From Gemmatimonadota bacterium (GTDB lineage Bacteria > Latescibacterota > UBA2968 > UBA8231): 64,000 nucleotides of DNA. Of the stretch, positions 1 through 7,993 are shown in pieces. Both the position numbers and the translations under genes were made by a program. The notes below the pieces were generated by a model that was not told the DNA's origin, did not search any database, and saw nothing but the letters and a program-made list of their open reading frames with translations. Location of the stretch: assembly GCA_009841115.1 (NCBI GenBank), contig VXML01000058.1, positions 218,734-282,733 of the forward strand, given 5' to 3'. How positions within the stretch are numbered: the first letter of the stretch is position 1; every line of letters starts with the position of its first letter.

Positions 1-763
1 TGCCGACGAAGAGGCAGTTGTCGAGTACGGCCGCGCTGCCGGGCAGCACATCGACGGCCGCACCGGTGATTTGGCAGCTATTGTTGCGGAAGACGGAGTT
101 TTTGATCAGCACGGCCTCGGCGTCGAACCCCCGATGCTCGATGGAGATGCCGCCGCCGCAGGGGCTGGCGTAGTTGTCGTGGAGTTCTAACTCTTCGAGG
201 GTTGGATAGGAACGGCCGAATACCTTGATGCCGCCGCCGTCGGCGTAGAAAAACAGCCCCTTTTCCCAGCGCACGCCGTTGGAGGAATCCGGCTGGATTG
301 GCTTGGGGCCTTCGCTGCGGCTGGCAAAGTTGTTGGCACCGGTGATGGTGAAACCGCGCAGGACGGTGCGCTGGGAGATGCCGTCGCCGAAGAATACCAC
401 ATGGTTGACGATGGCCGGGTAACTTTCCGCGTCGGGGTCTGCTTGCTCGGCATGGGCGGCTGTCAACACCACGCGTCCCACCGCTTCGAGCGCGATGCCG
501 TCGTGGCGGGCCGAGAAGAAGAGCATCGCTTGGCTAGCTTGCTGTGGACGATAGGTTCCCGCGTGGACCTTGACGGTCTTGTGGATTGAGTCGCGGGCTG
601 CCGCTTCGAGGGCCGCTTGGATGCTGTCGCCTGGATAGACGTGGTACGCGGCGTCCGCTTGGGGTTGTGGGGGCGGAGGATCGCAGCCTATAGAGAGAAG
701 GCAGAGTGCGAAAAACGCCAAACTGCGAAACACTTTATTTCTTGACTTAGGTTTTAGGCACAT
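1..763 (-). CDS. Beta-helix lipoprotein, 3' end outside window
   Basis: Reading the minus strand from an ATG at 763 gives an open frame that runs off the window start, so only the N-terminal 254 residues or so are visible. The N-terminus is basic, then hydrophobic, and ends in a lipobox-like LSIGC, so the protein is probably a lipoprotein. After it come YPGDSIQAALEAA and VKVHAGTY, typical of the first rungs of right-handed parallel beta-helix (NosD/pectate-lyase-like) proteins, then repeats of the style VLRGFTITG and LDNCLFVG. An alternative GTG at 733 would also keep the signal sequence. No clear ribosome site precedes 763. It is divergent from the TPR gene at 859. The substrate is unknown. 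Confidence 0.72.
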   Translation of the reverse strand, partial: MCLKPKSRNKVFRSLAFFALCLLSIGCDPPPPQPQADAAYHVYPGDSIQAALEAAARDSIHKTVKVHAGTYRPQQASQAMLFFSARHDGIALEAVGRVVLTAAHAEQADPDAESYPAIVNHVVFFGDGISQRTVLRGFTITGANNFASRSEGPKPIQPDSSNGVRWEKGLFFYADGGGIKVFGRSYPTLEELELHDNYASPCGGGISIEHRGFDAEAVLIKNSVFRNNSCQITGAAVDVLPGSAAVLDNCLFVG

Positions 764-858
764 ATATTAATATATCCAAATTTTAATCTATATTACTTTA
801 ACAACAAGCACTTGCAACATTTTTAGTCGCCGTTCTGGTTTTGGAGAGAATCTACGAC
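764..858. promoter_or_regulatory. AT-rich divergent intergenic region
   Basis: This 95-bp spacer lies between two divergently transcribed lipoprotein genes and is strikingly AT-rich against the GC-rich coding DNA. It holds several TATATT/TTAATA-like hexamers, so it probably carries promoters for both directions. I cannot assign a single -35/-10 pair. The plus-strand gene has GGAGAG at 843-848, correctly placed for an ATG at 859. Confidence 0.35.
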
Positions 859-2382
859 ATGTCCCGCTCGCCCGTGGATTGCATCGCCGTACTCGCCCTC
901 ATCTCAATCGGGGGATGCGGCGAAGTACGGCAGGAGCCGCCAGCGGACGATTCACTGCTCGCAGTGGGAAGGGCCTATTTGGATCAGGGGCAGTACGACC
1001 AAGCCGCGGCTGTGTACCAAGAGGCCGTGAGCCGCGATTCGCTGTCCCGCGACGCGCACTTTTACCTAGGCTTGGCGCACTTGCAGCGCAAGAGCACGGC
1101 GGCGGCTGAACATTTTGCGCAGGCTATTGCGCTGGACTCGACGTATATTCCCTCCTACCACAACTTGGCCATCGCCCACCTCGAAGCAGGCCGCTACCCG
1201 CAGGCCGTAGAGGCGGCGGAAACCGCGCTACGCTTCGACCCCCAATCGTCTAGCTCGTATCGCTTGTTGGCCTTCTTGCACAAGGAGCAGGGGCAATACG
1301 AGCGCGCCGAAGAGGCCCTGCTGAGGGCGCTTTACATCGCGCCAAAAGACGTGGAAGCGCGGCAAGCCCTAGCGTTGCTCTATAGCCAGCAGGGCCGCAA
1401 TGCGCGTGCGGAAGAGGTTTTGCTAGAAGCGGCCGAGTTGGCACCAAAGCGCAAGGAAATCTGGCGGGACATGGGACGGCTCTACCTGAATGAGAAGCGG
1501 TACGACGAGGCCGCGCAGGCGCTCAGCCGGGCCGTGGCGCTCGACGCCAACTACGGCGAGGCGTACCACGACTTGGCGAATTTGTACTCGGCCCAAGGCC
1601 GCTACGACGAAGCCGAAGCCATGCTCGCACGCCTAGAGGGCCTGCTCGACTTGTCAGAGCGGGAAGAGACTTTGGAAAAGGTGCTGGAGAGGGAGCCCGG
1701 CGATGTGGAGGCGCGGTTGGCGCTGGGCCGAGCGCAGATGCGCTTGGGGCAATACGCCGACGCGCTGAGCACGTATAAGGAAGTGCTCAGCCGCGAGCCC
1801 GAGCACGTTGACGCGCTGGCTGCGGTGGTGCAAATCCACCTGCGGCAGGGCGATGTCGAGCGCGCCGCGCACTTGGCTGGCAAAATCGCGGCACACGAGC
1901 CGCGTGGCCAGCGCGCGCCCGAAGCGCACTTTACCATGGGCTTTGCCCACGCGCAAAAGCAGCGTTGGGCCGAGGCCGAGACCGCGTTTTCCCGCGCCTT
2001 GGACATCGACGCCTGCTACGCCAAGGCGCACAATGCCTTGGGCAATGTCTATGCCCTGCAGGACGACTTGGAAAAAGCCATCAGCGCCTATCGGGCCGCC
2101 CTCGCCTGCGACGCCGAGCTGCGCGATGCGTACTACGGATTGGGCATGGCTTTGGCCCGGCGCGAGTCCTTGGCGGAGGCCATTGCCCAGTTTGAGGAGG
2201 TCGTGCGGCGCGATTCCACTCATGCGCGCTCCCACTACGCGCTGGGCCAAGCCTACGAGCAACAGGGCGAGGCCGCGGCGGCGCGCCTCGCGTACGGGGC
2301 CTTCGTCCGGCACTGGCGCGGCGACGAGAAGGTGCTAGCGGCGGCTCGGAGCCGCATTGAGCATTTGCAAACACCGCAATAG
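859..2382 (+). CDS. TPR-repeat lipoprotein
   Basis: The protein of 507 residues has an N-terminal hydrophobic stretch ending in a lipobox-like IGGC near residue 20. The remainder is almost entirely tetratricopeptide repeats, about eleven or twelve, with the usual pattern (for example YDQAAAVYQEAV, YDEAAQALSRAV, LEKAISAYRAAL). TPR arrays mediate protein-protein contacts, so it probably serves as a periplasm- or envelope-anchored scaffold. ATG 859 was chosen over an upstream TTG at 841 because GGAGAG at 843-848 is spaced for it and it begins the signal sequence directly. It opens the plus-strand run of surface-protein genes extending to 17465, which suggests an assembly role. The scaffold role is inference. 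Confidence 0.85.
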   Translation: MSRSPVDCIAVLALISIGGCGEVRQEPPADDSLLAVGRAYLDQGQYDQAAAVYQEAVSRDSLSRDAHFYLGLAHLQRKSTAAAEHFAQAIALDSTYIPSYHNLAIAHLEAGRYPQAVEAAETALRFDPQSSSSYRLLAFLHKEQGQYERAEEALLRALYIAPKDVEARQALALLYSQQGRNARAEEVLLEAAELAPKRKEIWRDMGRLYLNEKRYDEAAQALSRAVALDANYGEAYHDLANLYSAQGRYDEAEAMLARLEGLLDLSEREETLEKVLEREPGDVEARLALGRAQMRLGQYADALSTYKEVLSREPEHVDALAAVVQIHLRQGDVERAAHLAGKIAAHEPRGQRAPEAHFTMGFAHAQKQRWAEAETAFSRALDIDACYAKAHNALGNVYALQDDLEKAISAYRAALACDAELRDAYYGLGMALARRESLAEAIAQFEEVVRRDSTHARSHYALGQAYEQQGEAAAARLAYGAFVRHWRGDEKVLAAARSRIEHLQTPQ

Positions 2383-2420
2383 GTTACAACCGAGAAAGGA
2401 GGTCGTTATCAAAATAAGTG

Positions 2421-2449
2421 CAGTGCAACGAAAGCATTTTGATTATAAT
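2421..2449 (+). promoter_or_regulatory. Candidate promoter with perfect -10 box
   Basis: A perfect TATAAT at 2444-2449 sits 58 bp before the TTG start at 2508 in an otherwise AT-rich spacer. The -35 hexamer is poor at any standard spacing. If real, it would drive the CBM9-like gene separately from the TPR gene. Confidence 0.3.
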
Positions 2450-2507
2450 ACATACACATCATGCCCCACTGTAGCGGGCGTTATACCTAAAACCAAGGAG
2501 GAGGATT

Positions 2508-3452
2508 TTGAAAAAAATCACTGTTTTCTTCGCACTGGCCCTGTGCGTGGCCGTCGTTGCTCCAGCTACGGCGCACGTGCCCGAGGGCGCTGTGCGCACG
2601 GCTTTCCAGTGGCCGGCGGGCCTTGAGCCCACGCTGGACGGCGATCTGTCCGAATGGTCGATCGTGCCTGAGGACTACTTGATTACCTTTGCCGATCACA
2701 CCGCGTTCAATGGCGAAAAGCCGGCCGAGTTCGGCGATTTGAACTTCCGCACTATCGTCGGCTGGAGCGAATCGACCAACAGCCTCTATTTTATGATGGA
2801 GCGCTTTGACGACTTCTACGATCGCGACGCCCAAGGCGGCGTGGCCGGCGGCGACGATAGCTGGGAAATGCACGTCGATGGCGACCACAGCGGCGATCAG
2901 ATGCGCTTCGGCACTGCCGACATAGAGAACGAGGAAGAGCGCGCCTTAGCCCAAGGCCGCTGGTCGCAGTCCTACCACACCCGCTTCCCGAATCTCGGCC
3001 CCGACGGCCAGGAGAGTTGGTCGTGGTTTTGGATGACCCAAGCGCAGTGGCACGACGAGCTGCCCTACGCCGACCACGGCTTCCGCTTGGACGGCGAAAT
3101 CGGCGGCGGCGAGGCCACGGCCTTTATCGAGGTGCGGCGCCAAGCTTGGGACGACTTTCTCTTCAACGACCCGGAAGGCAGCGTCATCCACGACTACAAC
3201 GAGGGCGAGATCACCGGCTTGGGCTGGGCGGTCTTCGACAGCGATGTAGCCGGTGCTGACGGCGGCGTCGGCCAGGATGCCGAGCACTCTGGCCAGTGGT
3301 CTCTTTCGGGCGCCAGCGATGTGTGGAAAACCACGGCTTCGGCCACGGATTTCCTGCTGGCACCCGTTGATCCGCGCGTCGATTTCAGTGCGATCGAGAG
3401 CGCGGTCGAGGCGAATAGCTGGGGTCGCATCAAGTCCGCTTTCGTCCAGTAA
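2508..3452 (+). CDS. Secreted CBM9/DOMON-like protein
   Basis: This 314-residue protein starts with TTG, preceded by a strong GGAGGAGG at 2497-2504. Residues 1 to about 22 form a clear signal peptide ending ATA-H. Next comes PTLDGDLSEW and a run of acidic, aromatic beta-strand sequence (TIVGWSESTNSLYFMMER, DDSWEMHVDGD), which is the pattern of family 9 carbohydrate-binding-like domains of periplasmic or secreted proteins. It has no catalytic motif that I recognise. A hairpin terminator follows directly, so its mRNA may often end before the next genes. It might bind a sugar or haem-like ligand; the ligand cannot be told from sequence. Confidence 0.72.
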   Translation: MKKITVFFALALCVAVVAPATAHVPEGAVRTAFQWPAGLEPTLDGDLSEWSIVPEDYLITFADHTAFNGEKPAEFGDLNFRTIVGWSESTNSLYFMMERFDDFYDRDAQGGVAGGDDSWEMHVDGDHSGDQMRFGTADIENEEERALAQGRWSQSYHTRFPNLGPDGQESWSWFWMTQAQWHDELPYADHGFRLDGEIGGGEATAFIEVRRQAWDDFLFNDPEGSVIHDYNEGEITGLGWAVFDSDVAGADGGVGQDAEHSGQWSLSGASDVWKTTASATDFLLAPVDPRVDFSAIESAVEANSWGRIKSAFVQ

Positions 3453-3480
3453 GCGGGTAGTATTTAGGATGCAAGAACGA

Positions 3481-3515
3481 GAGGGGATGGGCTAGTCCCA
3501 TCCCCTCTTCTTCTT
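3481..3515 (+). terminator. Rho-independent terminator
   Basis: A perfect 11-bp stem (GAGGGGATGGG at 3481-3491 and CCCATCCCCTC at 3497-3507) with a 5-nt loop is followed by TTCTTCTT. The next gene's Shine-Dalgarno (GGAGG) starts at 3516, so the terminator tail abuts the leader of the gene at 3528. Read-through from the upstream promoter would be needed to transcribe the discoidin-like genes unless they have their own promoter. Confidence 0.8.
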
Positions 3516-3527
3516 GGAGGTGCCGTT

Positions 3528-5477
3528 ATGAAAAAATTGCAGCGCACGACGTGGCTCATCGCGGCTCTGTTGGCTTTGCTCGGCAGCCAGCCAAGCGCGG
3601 CCTTGGTCGTCTATCGCATCGGCGGCGAGAGTCTGCCGCCTCCGGTCGAGGTGGAGACCGGTGCTGAGTTTCGCCAGTTGAGTTGGGCCGACTTAGACAA
3701 AGATCTCGGCGGCGAGAGCTTTGGGCTCGCGCTCACCGAGCAGATCACGCCGTTTTTCTACAACGAGAGCGATAATATGGCGACGACCCTGAGCGGGGTC
3801 AGCGGCAATTTTCAGCACGGCGCTTACAATGGTTTTGAAGATGTCGGCGACGAACTGAGCTTGGTGATCGACGGGGACCCGGAGACGTTTTTCTTGGAGA
3901 CCCGTCCGAGGGAACACGCCCATACCTTCCGCGGCACGGCTCTTTTCTTTGATCTCGGTGGCGACTTTGCGACGCGGTTGGTCCGCTTCGTCCCAAAGGT
4001 GGGCAGCGAGCGCTCAGTCGCCCACGTCATCGTCGCCGCGCAGACCGATGCTGGGGGCGGCGTTGATCAGATTGAATTCGTCGGAGCGAGTGCGCTCAAT
4101 CGGTCGCTGGGGGAAGCCAAACAAAAAAAGGGCATTGAGCTAAAGGTGGTCGCGGAAATCCTAGAAAACAAAAATCCGCAACTCGACATCGAACTAGACG
4201 GAACGCCGATCCGCTATTTGATGATCCACGTAATGCCGCAAGATAAGATATGGGATTTGGCTGAGTTGGAGGTGTACGGCGGCGGTTTCCAAGGCTCGGC
4301 CTCGTACCAGTCCAATGTTCTCGATATAGGCGAATTCGCCAATTTGGGCTGGGTGCGCTGGGGAGGGCGGCAGGACGAAGGGGCGCAAGTGGAGATCCGC
4401 TCCCGCGCCGGCGGCGATGAGACGCCGCTCGTGTACTGGCGCAATACCTTCCGCGGCGACGAACAGGTGCCCTTTGGCGAGGACGGCAAGCTGCTGACCC
4501 GCAAAACCTATGGCCGCTTGGGGCCGATCATGCGCGGGGCCATCACCGACGACACTGCCCAATGGGAGCTGTGGTCGTCGCCATACGAATTCGCCGACAG
4601 CGCGGGCGTGGCGCTGCGGGCGACGCGCTCCCACCGCTACGTGCAGTTCAGGATAGCATTCAGCTCCTTCGGCCAAGCCGGCGGCCAGCTCGGCTATCTC
4701 GAATTCGCCGTTTCCCCGCGCTTGGTGACCGGCTTAGTGGGTGAGATTGATCCTTGGCAAGCGGCAGTGGCTGAGGAACGCACGTTCACCTATGCACTGC
4801 GCCCGACGATTGAACCCGGCGACCAAGGATTTGACGGTTTGGACCTGCGCTTGGTCGGCGGCCGGATCGTCGACGTGGAGGCCGTGCGCCTCAGCGGTGA
4901 ACCCGTGGCGGATTTCAGCGCCGTGGCCGAGGAGGACGGCGTAGTTCTGGGTTTCCCACGGCTGGATGTCGAGCGCAGTGGCGAGCTACTCGAAGTGGAT
5001 GTGCGCGCGGAAATCTTCCGCTTTGGCGCAATTTTTGAAGGCCGGGTGATCGACAGCACAGCGCCGGGAGAGATCGGGCAGATCGTGGCCGCTGGCGAGG
5101 CCAGCGAGTTGGTAGATGGCAACCAACTTTTGGTACAGGCGATGACCCTAGACAATAAGGTCTTAGGAACTGTCTCGCTGAGCACCGAGGCGTTTACGCC
5201 CAACGGCGACCAGATCAATGATCAAGTGGAGATTGCCTACGAACTGCTCAAAGTGACCGAGCCGGTGCCGGTGGAGGTGCTAGTGCGGGATTTGAGCGGT
5301 CGCTTGGTGCGGCGCGTGTACGCAGACGTCGATGTCGCGGGCCGACATTCGCATCAATGGGACGGGCGAGACGAGGCCGGCCAGCAGGTGGCCCCCGGTC
5401 TGTACATCTGCCAAGTCGAGGTCGAGAGTGGTGGGCAGCGCCAAGTGCAAATGCGGCCCATTGCCGTCGCCTATTGA
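3528..5477 (+). CDS. Secreted discoidin-like protein with FlgD-like C-terminus (paralogue 1)
   Basis: This 649-residue protein has a signal peptide ending near residue 25 (SAA-LVV). The N-terminal half resembles F5/8 type C (discoidin) folds, with LVIDGDPETFFLE followed by strand-rich sequence. The middle has the WSSPY segment and a VGEIDPW...FTYALRP...GFDGLDLR stretch shared with the other paralogues here. The C-terminus has FTPNGDQINDQVEIAY and then HQWDGRDEAGQQVAPGLY, typical of the FlgD Ig-like domain, and ends in AVAY. It is 12 bp from the next gene. Likely roles are surface display or carbohydrate binding; no enzyme motif is visible. Confidence 0.78.
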   Translation: MKKLQRTTWLIAALLALLGSQPSAALVVYRIGGESLPPPVEVETGAEFRQLSWADLDKDLGGESFGLALTEQITPFFYNESDNMATTLSGVSGNFQHGAYNGFEDVGDELSLVIDGDPETFFLETRPREHAHTFRGTALFFDLGGDFATRLVRFVPKVGSERSVAHVIVAAQTDAGGGVDQIEFVGASALNRSLGEAKQKKGIELKVVAEILENKNPQLDIELDGTPIRYLMIHVMPQDKIWDLAELEVYGGGFQGSASYQSNVLDIGEFANLGWVRWGGRQDEGAQVEIRSRAGGDETPLVYWRNTFRGDEQVPFGEDGKLLTRKTYGRLGPIMRGAITDDTAQWELWSSPYEFADSAGVALRATRSHRYVQFRIAFSSFGQAGGQLGYLEFAVSPRLVTGLVGEIDPWQAAVAEERTFTYALRPTIEPGDQGFDGLDLRLVGGRIVDVEAVRLSGEPVADFSAVAEEDGVVLGFPRLDVERSGELLEVDVRAEIFRFGAIFEGRVIDSTAPGEIGQIVAAGEASELVDGNQLLVQAMTLDNKVLGTVSLSTEAFTPNGDQINDQVEIAYELLKVTEPVPVEVLVRDLSGRLVRRVYADVDVAGRHSHQWDGRDEAGQQVAPGLYICQVEVESGGQRQVQMRPIAVAY

Positions 5478-5489
5478 GGAGCAGGGGCC

Positions 5490-7982
5490 ATGATGAATGC
5501 TGTGTTGTTGCTGAGCATCTTGGGAGCTGTCGCCGCCTGGGGACAGGGCCATACCATCGCCGGGAACAGGGTCGTCGTCGATCGGCAGGCGCACTGGCAG
5601 CAGTGGACTTTTCCCGCCGGTACGCTCGACATCGACGAAACCGGGGCCGTGCGTCCCCACTTCGTGCCCAAGAATATACTGGCAACGTCAGACATCGCGG
5701 CGTTTATCAAGCGCGGCAAAGGCTCGGAGGACGCGACCCTGCGCGACGCCCTCACTGCGGGCACTCGGGCTGCGGATCTGGCCCACCTTTTAGACGGGGA
5801 CTTGAGCACCTATTGGGAACCCGATCCGGCAAGTCCATTGCGCCAATGGTGGTTTGAGGTCGATTTGGGGAGGCTGGTGGCGGCCACCCATATCCGGCTT
5901 ACATTCGTCGGCGAGGAGCTAGGCGACCCCTTCCTGCAATTCGTGGTCTTGACCTCGGATGGAGCCGAGGTTACCAAAGGTCAGCGCAGATTTAATCAAG
6001 TCTTTCGCACCTTGAATTCTAACAAGGACCAGCGAGAATTTGAAATCGAGTTGAGTCCCACTCGCCTTGACCGAGAGGGGCGCATGGTGAGCGACTACAT
6101 CCGCTTCGTGCGCCTGACGATTACCGACACGGATAGCACGCGAGCCGCTGAGGTGTCGGCTGAACAATACGACCAGCTAGCGGCTGCGGATCAAGGCGCA
6201 GTGGATTTTTATAAAAAGGCTGGCGCGGGCCAAGTGCAGGTGAGCGAGGCCACGTACGAGGCGGTTGACTCTGCGTTGCGCGGTGAGATCCGCCGCTACC
6301 GCCGCGAGCGCCCGCGGCTGGCCGAGTTAGAGGTCCAGACGCTCGGGGAAAACATCTCGCTGGGCTTGGTGGAGCGCAGAGGCGTCGCACTGCTCACCTT
6401 CTTGGACAACGCGCCCGCGACGGCCTTCTTCGACGGCATCTTTGAGACATCCTTGGCCTTTACCAGCACCGACGAGATACGGGAGTTATTCTTCGATTTA
6501 GGCTCTTCCTACTGGATCGACCGGCACCAGATTTACTACGACCGCCAGCGCAGCCGCTTCCCCAATTACGACTTGCAGACTTCGGATGGCTCGCTGGCCG
6601 CGGACGGCTCGTTGGTGTGGACGACGCAGGCATCGCATCGCAACCGCGCCACGTCTGGCCACTATACCGGAGACGTGTACGACGTGGATACGTTCGCGCC
6701 GACGCGGACGCGCTATGCGCGGATTCTGTTCTGGGGAGGTGGTCAGTTCAAGCCGCGCGAGGTGCAGTTCTACGGCGAGGGTTTCCAGCCGGAGGTCGAG
6801 TTGGTTTCGCCGCTCATCCGCTTGGGCGGCTCGAAAAACTTGGTCTCGGTTGAGTGGGATGGCGACGCCGACGTGGGGACCTTTATCGAAATTCAGACGC
6901 GCACGGGTAGCGAGTTGGTCGAAGAGTATCGCTACTTCAACAGCGGCGGTGCCGAAGTGTCGGCCGAGGCATACGCCGGCTTGGGCTTTTTCAGCAAGGG
7001 GCCGGTTGACACGACGGAAGTCCCCGGGGGCGACTGGAGCGCGTGGAGCTTGCCCTACGAGGCGTCGGGTGCGGCGATCACTTCTCCGAGCCCGCGCCAA
7101 TTTCTGGAGCTCAAGGCCCGCTTGGTCTCGGACGACCCACACCGCACGGCCGAGCTGCGCTCCATTCAGCTCAACTTCGTCGAGCCGCTGGCCAACCAGC
7201 TTTTGGGCGAGATCGAACCCGGTGTGGTGGGCGCATTGGGGAAGGAGCAGGAGATTTCGCTTTTCATCAAACCGAATTTCGCCCCCCAGAGCGCGGGGTT
7301 TGACGAGGTGCAGATAAGGGCACCGGATAACATGGCACTGGAATTCCGGGGCCTGAGGCTTGGGCGCGAAGCCCAATGGGACAGTGCGGAACTAGCGGCC
7401 TCAGCAGAAGTAGTGGCGACTGCTCCAGACTCTTTGTGGGTGCGGTTGAGCGAGGTCGTCGCCCCGTCCGCAGCCGATCTGATTGAGGTGCAATTCGCCA
7501 CCGCTCTCTACTTGCCCGGTGCCGTGTTCAAGGCGTCGTTGGGGCATTCGGCCCTTGAGGACTCTTGGCAGCGGGTTGATCCAGCGGATGCAACGGAGTT
7601 GGCGACCGGGCAGGGGATGCTGTTGGTGGGCCCAGAAGGCGGTCGCCACGTGCTGGGCGACTTGAGCATTGGCAGTGGAGTCGCGACGCCGAATGGGGAT
7701 GGGATCAACGACGAGTTGGCATTCTCATTCGCGGTCACCAAGCTGACCGGCACCCAGCCGATCCACGTGCGGATTTACGACCTAGCCGGCCGGATGGTGC
7801 GGCACTGGCAGGAGACGCGGCCCTTGATCAGCGGCGAGTACGCCCTGCGCTGGTCGTGCGAGGATCAATCCGGCGTATTGGTCGTCCCCGGACTGTATCT
7901 GCTAGAGGTAGAAGTGGTGCCCAACGACGACTCGCGCGTGGAGCGCACCGCGCGGCACCGCCTCGTTCACGTGGTGTATTGA
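5490..7982 (+). CDS. Secreted discoidin-like protein with FlgD-like C-terminus (paralogue 2)
   Basis: This 830-residue protein starts at ATG 5490 behind GAGGAGCAGGG, with a short signal peptide ending near residue 19 (AWGQG). LLDGDLSTYWEPDP followed by WWFEVDLGRLVAATHIRL is a good discoidin-domain signature (residues about 90-130). A second strand-rich domain, the GGDWSAWSLPYE segment, and LLGEIEPG...GFDEVQIR follow. The C-terminal 90 residues carry ATPNGDGINDELAFSF and VRIYDLAGRMVRHW, a FlgD-like Ig domain, and the chain ends in HVVY. It is the closest relative in the window of the protein at 57742-60096. It belongs to the same tight operon as its neighbours. Confidence 0.8.
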   Translation: MMNAVLLLSILGAVAAWGQGHTIAGNRVVVDRQAHWQQWTFPAGTLDIDETGAVRPHFVPKNILATSDIAAFIKRGKGSEDATLRDALTAGTRAADLAHLLDGDLSTYWEPDPASPLRQWWFEVDLGRLVAATHIRLTFVGEELGDPFLQFVVLTSDGAEVTKGQRRFNQVFRTLNSNKDQREFEIELSPTRLDREGRMVSDYIRFVRLTITDTDSTRAAEVSAEQYDQLAAADQGAVDFYKKAGAGQVQVSEATYEAVDSALRGEIRRYRRERPRLAELEVQTLGENISLGLVERRGVALLTFLDNAPATAFFDGIFETSLAFTSTDEIRELFFDLGSSYWIDRHQIYYDRQRSRFPNYDLQTSDGSLAADGSLVWTTQASHRNRATSGHYTGDVYDVDTFAPTRTRYARILFWGGGQFKPREVQFYGEGFQPEVELVSPLIRLGGSKNLVSVEWDGDADVGTFIEIQTRTGSELVEEYRYFNSGGAEVSAEAYAGLGFFSKGPVDTTEVPGGDWSAWSLPYEASGAAITSPSPRQFLELKARLVSDDPHRTAELRSIQLNFVEPLANQLLGEIEPGVVGALGKEQEISLFIKPNFAPQSAGFDEVQIRAPDNMALEFRGLRLGREAQWDSAELAASAEVVATAPDSLWVRLSEVVAPSAADLIEVQFATALYLPGAVFKASLGHSALEDSWQRVDPADATELATGQGMLLVGPEGGRHVLGDLSIGSGVATPNGDGINDELAFSFAVTKLTGTQPIHVRIYDLAGRMVRHWQETRPLISGEYALRWSCEDQSGVLVVPGLYLLEVEVVPNDDSRVERTARHRLVHVVY

Positions 7983-7993
7983 GGGAGGTTGCG

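Noticed and set aside
2397..2402. Orphan AGGAGG after the TPR gene
   Set aside because: No start codon follows at a suitable distance, so I cannot support a small gene there.
6498..7376. Minus-strand frame of 292 codons inside discoidin-like paralogue 2
   Set aside because: Composition (Arg/Ala-rich) and lack of signals are typical of shadow frames; the plus strand shows a discoidin/FlgD architecture.
7856..7993. Upstream extension of paralogue 3
   Set aside because: It overlaps the previous gene, is Arg-rich and hides the signal peptide that begins at ATG 7994.
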